DNA of 14,577 bases from Noviherbaspirillum_A sp963522035 (GTDB taxonomy: Bacteria; Pseudomonadota; Gammaproteobacteria; Burkholderiales; Burkholderiaceae_D): contig CAUQYP010000098.1 of the NCBI GenBank assembly GCA_963522035.1, positions 1 to 14,577 of the forward strand, read 5' to 3'. Below, piece after piece: positions 6,035 through 13,423 of the stretch (the first letter of the stretch is position 1; each line of letters begins with the position of its first letter). Position numbers and translations under genes: made by a program. A model generated the notes under the pieces. The model saw only the letters and a list, made by a program, of their open reading frames with translations, did not search any database and was not told the DNA's origin.

Positions 6035-7072
6035 GTGAGCCGCCAGCCGCCCGGTGACGGCCGCTGCCACGTCAGCCTGCTGGCCCTGCCGGAAGCAGCG
6101 GTGTCCACCCTGACCGGCCTCTACGATGTGTTGAACGCGTTCACGCTGCTCGGTCTTGCCGACGACAAAGCCGGCAGGCCGGCGCCATTTCATGTCGAGA
6201 TCGTCGGTGAAACGGCCGGAATGCTCGAGCTGGCAAGCGGGGTGCCGATCAAGGTGCAAAAGTCGATTGCGGAGATCGATGACACGGCGATCGTGGTCGT
6301 GCCTTCCGTGCTGCTGGGCCCGGATGGCTGGCGGCCGGGACGCTTTCCCGGCCTCGTCGAGTGGCTCCTCAGAATGCACCGGCAGGGAGCAGTGCTGTGT
6401 TCGGCCTGTTCCGGAATTTTCCTGCTGGCCGAGTCGGGCCTGTTCGACGGCAGGGACGCGACCGTGCATTTCCTCTATGCCAGCCTGTTCGCCAGCAGGT
6501 ATCCGTCGGTTCGCATCCATCCCGAGCGGGTGCTGGTGGTCGCCGGCGAACGCGAGGAACTGGTGAGTTCGGGCGCTTCGATGAGCTGGCACGACCTCGT
6601 GCTTTACCTGATCACGCGCTGGGCCGGCGCCGCCGCGGCGCAGGAAGTGGCGCGGCTCTTCGCGCTGCAATGGCACCAGCATGGCCTGACGCCCTACATC
6701 GTGTTCGAAGGCAATCGTGACCATGCCGATGGCGACATCCACAGCGCGCAGCAATGGCTGGACAAGCATTTCTCGGTCGCCCATCCGGTGGATGAAATGA
6801 TCAGGCATTCGCACCTGGCCGACCGCACCTTCAAGCGGCGCTTCACGCAGGCGACCGGGCTGGCCCCGCTTGCCTACGTGCAGCGCCTGCGCGTCGAGGA
6901 CGCGAAGCGCCGGCTGGAGCAGACAGCGGCGTCGGTCGACGAAGTCAGCTGGAAGGTGGGCTACGAGGACCCCGCCTTTTTCCGGCGCCTGTTCAAGCGC
7001 ACCACCGGCCTCGCGCCCGGGGATTACCGCAGGCGCTACCGGGTTCCGGACTTTGCCTCGGCGCGCAAATAA
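6035..7072 (+). CDS. GlxA-family AraC-type regulator (DJ-1/PfpI-like domain plus HTH)
   Basis: The protein has 345 residues from the GTG at 6035. Residues about 10-190 form a DJ-1/PfpI (class I glutamine amidotransferase-like) domain: VSLLALPEAAVSTLTGLYDVL, then DDTAIVVVPS, then the nucleophile-elbow-like SACSGIF with Cys125, then RIHPERVLV. Residues about 245-335 are the two-helix-turn-helix AraC DNA-binding domain, including LADRTFKRRFTQATG and EVSWKVGYEDPAFFRRLFKR. GlxA-type regulators usually activate adjacent metabolic genes, so the divergent methyltransferase is the obvious target. Start choice is uncertain: the frame is open back to 5849, there is little ribosome binding signal, and homology-like sequence begins near 6060. 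Confidence 0.88.
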   Translation: MSRQPPGDGRCHVSLLALPEAAVSTLTGLYDVLNAFTLLGLADDKAGRPAPFHVEIVGETAGMLELASGVPIKVQKSIAEIDDTAIVVVPSVLLGPDGWRPGRFPGLVEWLLRMHRQGAVLCSACSGIFLLAESGLFDGRDATVHFLYASLFASRYPSVRIHPERVLVVAGEREELVSSGASMSWHDLVLYLITRWAGAAAAQEVARLFALQWHQHGLTPYIVFEGNRDHADGDIHSAQQWLDKHFSVAHPVDEMIRHSHLADRTFKRRFTQATGLAPLAYVQRLRVEDAKRRLEQTAASVDEVSWKVGYEDPAFFRRLFKRTTGLAPGDYRRRYRVPDFASARK

Positions 7073-7074
7073 GC

Positions 7075-7100
7075 CGGGCCGCCGGCGGCGCGCGGCGCCC
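7075..7100. terminator. GC-rich hairpin after the GlxA-type gene
   Basis: GGGC and GCCG (7076-7084) pair with CGGC and GCCC (7093-7100) just past the stop codon at 7070-7072. No T-run follows. It may help termination together with the palindromic element at 7149-7289. Confidence 0.25.
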
Positions 7101-7148
7101 GGGCCATGGCGGGCGGTTAATACCAGCGCCAAGTCATGGCGTACCGAA

Positions 7149-7289
7149 TGAAATCAATGGCGCCGATGCATCACCTTGATTCGTAGGGTGTAAAAAGCGA
7201 AGCGCATTACACCATGGCCGATCAACAATCACCGCCTGTCAGCGCCGGATGGTGTAATGCGCTGGCGCTTATTACACCCTACGAATTTT
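7149..7289 (+). repeat. 141-bp REP/BIME-type palindromic element, copy 2
   Basis: GTAG (7183-7186) leads into a palindrome ending ATTACACC at 7213, and an inverted unit runs 7251-7282 ending CTAC. The whole element aligns gap-free to the reverse complement of 2002-2142; the rightmost 39 bp (7251-7289) are identical in both. Even the 37-nt spacer between the two palindromes is related (26 of 37 by my count). It lies between the convergent ends of the GlxA-type gene and the homocysteine methyltransferase-type gene, and its last base is part of the latter's TGA stop. No RAYT transposase is in the window. Confidence 0.88.
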
Positions 7290-8269
7290 CATGACACCTT
7301 ATGACCGGGGATTGACATAAGGGGCCGCGCCAGCGCCTGGCAGATTGCCTCCACGTGCCGCTCGTCGGTGCCGCAGCAGCCGCCGACTACGCTCAGCTGC
7401 GGCAGCATGTCGCGCAGCGCGGCGTACAGCATGCCCAGCTCCTGCGGATGGCCGTCGTCCAGGTCGGTGGCGGCGTCCAGCTCCGCATGGCTGCGCCGCG
7501 ACGCGTTCGCGCGCAAGCCGCGCAGCCGGCCCAGCCAGCGTTCGCCGCGCGGCAGCACGTTCTGGAAGTGCGCCGGATGCGCGCAATTGATCATGTAGTA
7601 CGCGGCGGCACACCCGGTGCCGGCATCGGTCCGCTCGATGGCTTGCTGCAGGCTGTCGCCGGACGGCAGGCGGCCGTCGGTTTCCAGCGTGAACGAGATG
7701 GCGACCGGCATGCCGCAGGAAGCGGCCGCCCGCACGATGCCGATGCCTTCCTCCACGTAGTTGATGGTGAAGCCGGCCACCATGTCGGCTTCGGTGTCGG
7801 CAAAGACCTGGACCTGGGGCAAATGATAGGCCTGCGCTTCTTCCGCACTCATGCGCTGGTCAGGAAAGTAGCCGTCGCCGCGCGGGCCGAGGTTGCCGCT
7901 GATGACGACCGGCGTGGCCGGCGCCGCACAGGCATCGCGCACGCGCGCCATCAGCGCGATCGCCTTGCGGTTCGCGCCGGCCAGCGTAGCGGCGTCGTAG
8001 CCCAGCCGTGCGCCCCAGTCGGGGTTGGCCCGCCAGGTGGGCGCTTCCAGCACCAGGCCGAGCTGCTGCGCCCGCGCCATTGCCGCATACCGTTCGTAAT
8101 ACCGCAGAAGCACGCCCATCCCCTGCGCGTCCTTCAGCAGGTCGAAGGCGGCGAAGTACGGCAGATCGATGCGATAGTGGAAAATCAGCGTGGTTTCCAG
8201 TCCGCCGTCGGTCATGAACAGTTTGCCGCCATCGAGCTGGGGCAGATGGTCGCGGTAGGTGCTCTTCAT
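7289..8269 (-). CDS. Homocysteine S-methyltransferase family protein
   Basis: The protein has 326 residues and is a single-domain zinc methyltransferase of the MmuM/BHMT type. The N-terminal LFMTDGGLETTLIF matches the start of the barrel. VVISGNLGPRGDGY (121-134) is the conserved central motif. The zinc ligands are visible as Cys229 (MINCAHP) and Cys298-Cys299 (VVGGCCGTDERH). Known relatives move a methyl group from S-methylmethionine, betaine or similar donors to homocysteine, giving methionine; the donor here is unknown. Start: ATGs stand in tandem at 8272 and 8269, and GGAGG ends 5 nt before 8269. It is the last gene of the TetR-adjacent unit, 44 nt after the MBL gene. Confidence 0.9.
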   Translation of the reverse strand: MKSTYRDHLPQLDGGKLFMTDGGLETTLIFHYRIDLPYFAAFDLLKDAQGMGVLLRYYERYAAMARAQQLGLVLEAPTWRANPDWGARLGYDAATLAGANRKAIALMARVRDACAAPATPVVISGNLGPRGDGYFPDQRMSAEEAQAYHLPQVQVFADTEADMVAGFTINYVEEGIGIVRAAASCGMPVAISFTLETDGRLPSGDSLQQAIERTDAGTGCAAAYYMINCAHPAHFQNVLPRGERWLGRLRGLRANASRRSHAELDAATDLDDGHPQELGMLYAALRDMLPQLSVVGGCCGTDERHVEAICQALARPLMSIPGHKVS

Positions 8270-8313
8270 CATTTCCTCCATAGGTGTGGACTGCATGCGT
8301 TGCAGCGCGTATA

Positions 8314-9057
8314 TCACGCCCGCTGCGATGCGCCGCTGGCGAGCCGTTCGCCGAGCGCGCGCAGCAGCCGTGCGCCGTCGCCGCGCCAGGCGCTGCCGTG
8401 CATGCAGGCCAGTGTGCCGGGCCTTTCGGCGGCGAGGTGCTCGATCAATTGCCGGGTATTGGTCGAGTGCGAGAAATAATCCATGGGCTTGCGAAACGCT
8501 TCGCTGTTCTCCAGTATGTCGCCCTCGGTCAGGGCCGCCGTACCGGTGCCGCCCTGGGTGAACAGGTCCCCGCAAAACAGGGTCCCGGTCCGGGTGTCCA
8601 TCAGGAAGCCGGTCTCCCAGCCATGCGGCAGATGCGGCGCGTCGAGCCACTTGACGGCACGCGAGCCCAGGTCGAGTTCGGCGCCGTCGGCCATCGCATG
8701 CGCCGGCCTGTCGGCGAAGTCATCGACCGACACCATGGCCGCGACCGTGCTGCACAAGGGCACGGCGTGCGGCGCCGCCGCCAGCCATTCGTTGATGGAA
8801 CCGCATTCATCCGCTTCGAAATGCGACAGGGCGATGAAGCGCAGGCGGCTGGCCGGCAGGATGCTTTCAACGGCTTCCCGCACCAGCGGAAACATCTTCC
8901 GCGGCCCGGTATGAAACAGCAGCGGCTGGTCGTCCACGACCAGGTACTGGTTGAACGAGAATCCGCCCGGCACGATTTCCACGGGCGTATTGATCCGATA
9001 GATGCCGTCGGCGATTTCATGCACATTCGTGCCGGTGGACGCATTGGTGATGGCCAT
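8314..9057 (-). CDS. MBL-fold protein of the ODP (oxygen-binding diiron) type
   Basis: The protein has 247 residues. The metal site reads His79-x-Glu81-x-Asp83 (SHFEADECGSINEW), then His142 or His145 (APHLPHGWETGF), Asp164 (LFCGDLF) and His220 (CMHGSAW). The H-x-E-x-D pattern is that of the diiron domain of flavodiiron proteins, not the H-x-H-x-D-H of zinc hydrolases. The position of the usual sixth-ligand His is Glu84 here. There is no flavodoxin domain, so it is not a complete NO/O2 reductase. A role in O2, NO or redox sensing or turnover is inference. GGAG lies 6 nt before the ATG at 9057. A 135-nt gap containing an A/T-rich patch precedes it. Confidence 0.85.
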   Translation of the reverse strand: MAITNASTGTNVHEIADGIYRINTPVEIVPGGFSFNQYLVVDDQPLLFHTGPRKMFPLVREAVESILPASRLRFIALSHFEADECGSINEWLAAAPHAVPLCSTVAAMVSVDDFADRPAHAMADGAELDLGSRAVKWLDAPHLPHGWETGFLMDTRTGTLFCGDLFTQGGTGTAALTEGDILENSEAFRKPMDYFSHSTNTRQLIEHLAAERPGTLACMHGSAWRGDGARLLRALGERLASGASQRA

Positions 9058-9192
9058 GTCGGGCTCCAGGTAAGGGGGTTGATCGGGTCGATCGGCAGGC
9101 AAAGAATTAAAAAAGAAGCAGTCCTTTCGAGCACGGGAAGCAACGCACAGGCGAAAGCAGAACGCCACCGTCAATCCCCGTCTCCCCACCGT

Positions 9193-9633
9193 TCAGGCCG
9201 GCACCGCGACGGGCCCGGACAATTGGCGGATGATCGCCGCCTGGTCCAGCCAGACGTTTTCGCGCTTGATCCTGCCATCCGGCGTGACCTCGAAAATATG
9301 CAGGATGCGAAAGCTGAGCGGCCTGCCATGGCCGGCCATGCCCATCGGATTGCCGGCCGCCTTGCCCTGCCAGATACTTTCGTCCACCACGAAATTCTCG
9401 CCATACAGGCGCTTGACGGTCGTGACCTTTTCACCGGCAAGGTCGGCAAACATCTGTTCGTAGAATGCCCGCGCCGCCTGCTTGTCGCGCGAGGCGCCGG
9501 CCGGCCAGCCCACCAGGTCATGCGTGAGGTCGTCGACCAGCGTGGAAAGCACGCCGTCGACATCGTCTTCCGCTTCATACCGGAAATGCCGGTCGATCAG
9601 CGCATCGAATTGAGAATTTGTTAACGCAGCCAT
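9193..9633 (-). CDS. NTF2-like / SnoaL-like family protein
   Basis: The protein has 146 residues with the NTF2-like cone fold pattern. An N-terminal helix FDALIDRHFRYEAEDDVDGVLSTL is followed by a short DDLTHDLVGWP strand, a helix ARAFYEQMFADL, and alternating strands (TTVKRLYGENFVVDESIWQG, LSFRILHIFEVTPDGRI, RENVWLDQAAIIRQL). Such proteins bind or convert small hydrophobic molecules (SnoaL cyclases, ketosteroid isomerase) or act as accessory subunits. No catalytic residue can be assigned with confidence. AGGGA lies 7 nt before the ATG at 9633. It is the first gene of the minus-strand unit under the palindromic control region. Confidence 0.82.
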   Translation of the reverse strand: MAALTNSQFDALIDRHFRYEAEDDVDGVLSTLVDDLTHDLVGWPAGASRDKQAARAFYEQMFADLAGEKVTTVKRLYGENFVVDESIWQGKAAGNPMGMAGHGRPLSFRILHIFEVTPDGRIKRENVWLDQAAIIRQLSGPVAVPA

Positions 9634-9654
9634 GATTTTTCCCTAAAAAAATGG

Positions 9655-9682
9655 TTAACAACGTTTTCCCTTTGACTATAAT
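9655..9682 (+). promoter_or_regulatory. Promoter for the tetR-type gene
   Basis: TTAACA (9655-9660), a 16-nt spacer and a perfect TATAAT (9677-9682) point rightwards. The last four bases of the -10 box lie inside the palindrome at 9679-9718, and the expected transcription start (about 9689) is also within it. This fits autorepression by the TetR-type protein. Confidence 0.65.
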
Positions 9683-9718
9683 GAAACACATGTCTCATAT
9701 GAGACATGTGTTTCATTA
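9679..9718. promoter_or_regulatory. Perfect 40-bp palindromic operator
   Basis: TAATGAAACACATGTCTCAT (9679-9698) is followed by its exact reverse complement to 9718. Each half is itself nearly symmetric around ACATGT (GAAACACATGTCTC reads back as GAGACATGTGTTTC, 10 of 14 alike), so it may hold two overlapping sites for two TetR dimers. It lies between the NTF2-like and TetR-type genes and covers the expected start points of both promoters. It is almost certainly the TetR operator. Confidence 0.85.
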
Positions 9719-9744
9719 ATAGACCACGCTTATTTAAAAGTCAA
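9716..9744 (-). promoter_or_regulatory. Promoter for the NTF2-MBL-methyltransferase unit
   Basis: Read leftwards: TTGACT (9739-9744), a 17-nt spacer and TATTAA (9716-9721). The expected start, about 9709, is in the palindrome. The -35 box lies only 6 nt upstream of the GTG start of the TetR-type gene, so the two promoters face each other and their transcripts overlap in antisense over the operator. Confidence 0.65.
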
Positions 9745-9749
9745 GAACC

Positions 9750-10397
9750 GTGCAAACCGACCCGAACCTCTCGCGAACCAGTCTCACGGAGGGGCGCGCA
9801 AACCAGAAACAGCGCACCTACCAGGCGCTGCTCGACGCCGCGCTCGGGCTCAGTGAAGCCGGACAGCAGCCTACGTTGCGCGACATCGCCAGCAAGGCCA
9901 TGGTGTCGCGGGCCACCGCCTACCGTTATTTTCCGTCGGTCGACGCACTGATCCATGAAGCGTATTTTGGCCGCGCCGCGGTGCCGCTCGACACCTTGCT
10001 TGCGGCCGGCGGCGACCCGGTGGAAGCGATAGGAAGCGCTGCAGAGGCCCTGAACGGCCTGCTGCTAGAGAACGAGTCCGGGGTGCATATCGTCGAGCGC
10101 GCATTCATGCAGGTCTGGCTGAACGACACGTCGGAAGAACGGCCTGCGCGCATGGCAAGGCGGATGCGCTATATCGACCCCATAGTCGACAGCCTGTCCG
10201 ACAAACTGGACGACGCCGCCAGGCTGCGCCTGCGCACTGCGCTGGCGATGACGATGGGCACGGAGGCGGTGCTGGCGATGCGCGATGTCGCCGGCGCATC
10301 CACCCGGCAAGCCATCGCCGCAGCCAGATGGGCGGCCGAGTCGCTGGTGCGCCAGGCCCTGGCAGAGGCAGCCGGTAATGGGGTCGATCGGGATTGA
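9750..10397 (+). CDS. TetR-family transcriptional regulator
   Basis: The protein has 215 residues from the GTG at 9750. Residues about 22-68 form the TetR DNA-binding domain: TYQALLDAALGLSEAG, then TLRDIASKAMVSRATAYRYFPSVDALIHEAYF. The T-A-Y-R-Y-F-x-S-x-D-x-L ending is the usual recognition-helix signature. The remaining helical part (PVEAIGSAAEALNGLLLENE to the end) would bind a ligand; nothing in it identifies the ligand. The start lacks a clear ribosome binding site, so the mRNA may be weakly translated, as is common for repressors. It is divergent from the NTF2-like gene across a perfect palindrome and probably represses both directions. Confidence 0.9.
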   Translation: MQTDPNLSRTSLTEGRANQKQRTYQALLDAALGLSEAGQQPTLRDIASKAMVSRATAYRYFPSVDALIHEAYFGRAAVPLDTLLAAGGDPVEAIGSAAEALNGLLLENESGVHIVERAFMQVWLNDTSEERPARMARRMRYIDPIVDSLSDKLDDAARLRLRTALAMTMGTEAVLAMRDVAGASTRQAIAAARWAAESLVRQALAEAAGNGVDRD

Positions 10398-10478
10398 TCG
10401 GGGTTGATGGGTGGCCAGTCGGCCTGCCGATACAATGCAGGGTCCTGTTGATTTAATCCACTTTTCATACACCTGGCC

Positions 10479-10937
10479 ATGCATATCTGGGTAGACGCCG
10501 ACGCCTGTCCCGCCGTCATTAAAGACATCCTGTTCCGTGTGGCCGAGCGCCTGCAGCTCGATGTCACGCTCATTGCCAACCAGCTGATCCGCGTGCCGGG
10601 CTCGCGCTTCATCCGCGCGCTCCAGGTCCCGGCCGGCGCGGATGCGGCCGACGCCGAGATCGTCGAGCGCGTGGCGCCCGGCGACATCGTCGTCACCGCC
10701 GACATTCCGCTCGCCGCGCTGGTGCTGGACAAGGGCGGCTTGCCGCTCGACCCGCGCGGCGCGTGGTTCACCAGGGACACCATTGCCCAGCAACTGACGA
10801 TGCGCGCGTTCATGGAAGAGCTGCGCGGCAGCGGCGTCGACACTGGCGGCCCGCCCGCCTTCAGCCAGGCCGACCGCCAGCACTTCGCCAATGCGCTGGA
10901 CCGCGAACTCGCACGGCGCAGGCATCGCGCGGGATAG
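10479..10937 (+). CDS. yaiI: YaiI/YqxD family protein (DUF188)
   Basis: The protein has 152 residues, the normal length for the UPF0178/YaiI-YqxD family. It opens with the family signature MHIWVDADACPAVIKDIL and continues with TLIANQLIRVPGSRFI, the conserved GDIVVTADIPLAALVLDKGG, and DPRGAWFTRDTIAQQLTMRAFMEELR. The family is widespread, has a PIN-like nuclease-type acidic arrangement (Asp6, Asp8, and the Asp in VTADIPLA), and its role is not established. There is no clear ribosome binding site upstream of the ATG. It follows the tetR-type gene by 81 bp and converges with the operon on the right. Confidence 0.92.
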   Translation: MHIWVDADACPAVIKDILFRVAERLQLDVTLIANQLIRVPGSRFIRALQVPAGADAADAEIVERVAPGDIVVTADIPLAALVLDKGGLPLDPRGAWFTRDTIAQQLTMRAFMEELRGSGVDTGGPPAFSQADRQHFANALDRELARRRHRAG

Positions 10938-10940
10938 CCA

Positions 10941-10962
10941 CAGGCGGCGGCGCCCGCGCCTG
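10941..10962. terminator. Hairpin between convergent genes
   Basis: CAGGCG (10941-10946) pairs with CGCCTG (10957-10962) right after the yaiI stop. The loop is GC-rich and no T-run follows. It could serve either strand; the assignment is weak. Nothing else is supported in 10963-11061. Confidence 0.3.
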
Positions 10963-11061
10963 CGGGTTGCCGGTTGCCGCCAAGCCCTGGCAGCGGCGTG
11001 CCTTGCTGCCCCGCTATCGACGGCTCCGGCTACGGCCGAAATGGGCCGGCTTCACTTCGCG

Positions 11062-12195
11062 TCACTGCCGCGCCCCGGTTCCGCTGATGCGCCACAGCTG
11101 CGTGTCAAGGCGCGGGCCGTTCCCGGGCTTGAACCAGCTCATGTCCTGGATGCGGGAACTGGTGACGTAGATAGTTCCATCCGGCCCCTCCGAGAACGTA
11201 TCGGGCCAGCGCAGCCGCTTGTCCTGCACGAGGGTGGTGATGCGATCCCCATCGCGGACCTTTACGGCATCCTGCTCGATCGCGCTCAGATAAAGCCGCC
11301 CGCGCCGGTTGATCCAGAGGCCGTCCGTCGGCTCGGTTTCGGCGACACGCTCCACGCGCGCTTCAAGGTCCTTCGCGGACAAGCGCGGATTGTTCAGTGC
11401 ATCCGTCGCAATCCGATACAGCGTCCGGCCGGTCAGGGCTTTCCAGTAGAGCGTGCGTCCATCGTGGGAGAGCGCAAGGCTGTCGGCGGCAAATTCGACC
11501 CCTCGGCCGTCGGGCCGGCGCAACTCTTGCCCATCGGTCTTCACCACCACATCCTTTTCCGGCTGGGTGCTCGGGTGGCCGTGAAGGACGCGCCGCGCCT
11601 GGCCATTCTGCAGATCCACAAGGACGAGAGCGCCGTTGGCGCCTGCATCGGTCAGGTAGGCATGCCGCCCATCCGGCGAAAACCGCACGTCGTTCAGATA
11701 GCTGCCCTGAGGCGCAACCGTCTCGTCGAAGCGGATCACCTGCGCAACCTTGTTGGCCTTCAAATCGATCCTGACGAGCTTGGGCCCGCCCGGCACAAGG
11801 TGCGCTGCGGCTGGCGCGGCCGGATCCACGACCCAGAGATTGCCGTGCGCATCGGCCACGACGCTCTGGACGCATACGAAATGCTCTCCGGCCGGCATCT
11901 GGTTCTTCCGGGCGTTGCGCCAGGAATTCCACACGTCATCCGGGTAAGGTTTGAGTTGGCCGCCAGGCATCAGCTCGGCAACCGAGATCGGCGCGTCCTC
12001 CGTCCACCGCGGGAAGTTCACGAAGATGCGCCCGTCCATCGAAACCGTCACGCCGGTTACCTGGTGCTCGAAGCTGGCCACGAGCGCCAGCCGGGCCGGG
12101 CCGGCCGTCACCGGAGCGACCTGCTGCCGTGCGCAGGAAGCACCGGCAAGGAGCACTATCGCCACTGCCGCGGACGCGGCTGTCAACCTGACCAT
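11062..12195 (-). CDS. Exported yellow/major royal jelly protein (MRJP) family protein
   Basis: The protein has 377 residues. It starts with a signal peptide (MVRLTAASAAVAIVLLAGASC). Cys21 follows G-A-S, only a weak lipobox, so either a periplasmic or a lipidated product is possible. The rest is a beta-propeller with repeated D-G or N-G strand turns: VSMDGRIFVNFPRW, DAHGNLWVVDPA, YLNDVRFSPDGRHAYLTDAG, LALSHDGRTLYWKAL, PTDGLWINRRGRLYLS and FSEGPDGTIYVTSS. This is the layout of the yellow/MRJP family, found in insects and in scattered bacteria. Activity is unknown. GTG-ATG-ATG stand in tandem; AGGAGG ends 5 nt before the ATG at 12195. It follows the dehydrogenase by 43 bp. Confidence 0.85.
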   Translation of the reverse strand: MVRLTAASAAVAIVLLAGASCARQQVAPVTAGPARLALVASFEHQVTGVTVSMDGRIFVNFPRWTEDAPISVAELMPGGQLKPYPDDVWNSWRNARKNQMPAGEHFVCVQSVVADAHGNLWVVDPAAPAAAHLVPGGPKLVRIDLKANKVAQVIRFDETVAPQGSYLNDVRFSPDGRHAYLTDAGANGALVLVDLQNGQARRVLHGHPSTQPEKDVVVKTDGQELRRPDGRGVEFAADSLALSHDGRTLYWKALTGRTLYRIATDALNNPRLSAKDLEARVERVAETEPTDGLWINRRGRLYLSAIEQDAVKVRDGDRITTLVQDKRLRWPDTFSEGPDGTIYVTSSRIQDMSWFKPGNGPRLDTQLWRISGTGARQ

Positions 12196-12238
12196 CATCA
12201 CCTCCTCCGCATGGCGGGCCTGCGATGGACGGCGGCCT

Positions 12239-13411
12239 TTATGGCGCGAACACCGCGCGCACGCAGCCGTCGGTCTTGTGCTTGAACATGTCGTAGCCGC
12301 GCGGCGCCTCCTCCAGCGAGAAGCGGTGCGTGGCGAGGTAGGCCGGGTTCAGCTCGCCCTTCTGTGCGTGCGCAAGCAGCCGGTCCATGTAGGCCTGCCC
12401 GTGCTGCTGGGCGGTGCGCACCGTCATGCCCTTGTTCATGATGGCGCCCATCGGGAACTTGTCGATCAGCCCGTAGACGCCGAGCACCGACAGCGTGCCA
12501 CCCTTGCGGCAGGCCATTACGGCCTCGCGCAGCGCCTGGCCGCGGTCTGTCTCCAGGCGCAAGGCCTGCTTCACGCGGTCATACGCATATTGCGGCCCGG
12601 TGCCATGCGCCTCCATCCCCACTGCGTCGATGCAGGAATCAGGACCGCGCCCGCCCGTCATCTCCTTGAGCGTGTCCAGCACGCTGTCGACCTGCGTGTA
12701 GTCGATGGTCTCGGAGCCGGCGTGCTCGCGCGCCATTTGCAGGCGCTCGGGAAAGCGGTCGATCCCGATCACCCGCTCGGCGCCCATCAGCCGCGCGCTC
12801 TGCTGCGCCATCAGGCCCACGCCGCCGCAGCCCCAGACCGCGACCGTATCTCCCGGCTGGATGTTGCAGAAATCGGCGCCCATATAGCCGGTCGGCGCCG
12901 CATCCGAGAGGAACAGCGCTGTCTCGTTGGCCACCCCGTCAGGCACCTTGAAGCAGTCGTTGTCGGCGAATGGCACGCGCACGTACTGCGCATGTGCACC
13001 CGCGTAGCCGCCGAAGGCGTGGGTGTAGCCGTAGATGCCGGCCGTCGGATAGCCGCCGAGCAGCGGCTCCTGCAGCTCGGGTTTGGGATGGGTGTTGTCG
13101 CACAGCGAGTACAGGTTGTGCTGGCAATACCAGCATTGGCCGCACACGATGAAGGAGGGAACGACGACGCGGTCGCCCTTCTTCACGCGCTTGACCTCGG
13201 CGCCGACTTCCTCGATCACGCCCATGAACTCATGGCCGATCACGTCGCCGGCCTTCATGGTCGGGATGTAGCCGTCGATGAAGTGCAGGTCCGAGCCGCA
13301 AGTGGTCGACAGGCTGACGCGCAGGATGGCGTCGTGGGGGTTGACGATCTCGGGGTCCTTGACCGTGCCGACGCGCAGGTCGTTCACACCGTTCCAGTAG
13401 AGTGCTCGCAT
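12239..13411 (-). CDS. Zinc-dependent alcohol/formaldehyde dehydrogenase-like protein
   Basis: The protein has 390 residues and belongs to the medium-chain dehydrogenase superfamily, in the formaldehyde-dehydrogenase-like group. The catalytic zinc ligands are visible as Cys38 (STTCGSDLHF), His60-Glu61 (IGHEFMG) and Asp170. Structural zinc ligands are Cys90, Cys93, Cys96 and Cys104. The Rossmann motif is WGCGGVG (193-199), with Asp218 at the end of the next strand, favouring NAD over NADP. The substrate cannot be fixed from sequence; aldehydes or alcohols are likely. The start is firm, with AAGGAGG 7 nt before the ATG. That site overlaps the TAA of the preceding SRPBCC gene (TAAGGAGG), so the two are translationally coupled. 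Confidence 0.92.
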   Translation of the reverse strand: MRALYWNGVNDLRVGTVKDPEIVNPHDAILRVSLSTTCGSDLHFIDGYIPTMKAGDVIGHEFMGVIEEVGAEVKRVKKGDRVVVPSFIVCGQCWYCQHNLYSLCDNTHPKPELQEPLLGGYPTAGIYGYTHAFGGYAGAHAQYVRVPFADNDCFKVPDGVANETALFLSDAAPTGYMGADFCNIQPGDTVAVWGCGGVGLMAQQSARLMGAERVIGIDRFPERLQMAREHAGSETIDYTQVDSVLDTLKEMTGGRGPDSCIDAVGMEAHGTGPQYAYDRVKQALRLETDRGQALREAVMACRKGGTLSVLGVYGLIDKFPMGAIMNKGMTVRTAQQHGQAYMDRLLAHAQKGELNPAYLATHRFSLEEAPRGYDMFKHKTDGCVRAVFAP

Positions 13412-13423
13412 GTCTTACCCTCC

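Noticed and set aside
5837..7132. Long minus-strand extension of the methyltransferase frame
   Set aside because: It runs antisense through the well-supported GlxA-type gene, and its residues match no family; the methyltransferase starts at 5836.
7355..9624. Two long plus-strand ORFs (7355-8479 and 8284-9624)
   Set aside because: They are antisense to the three-gene minus-strand unit and show no recognisable domain.
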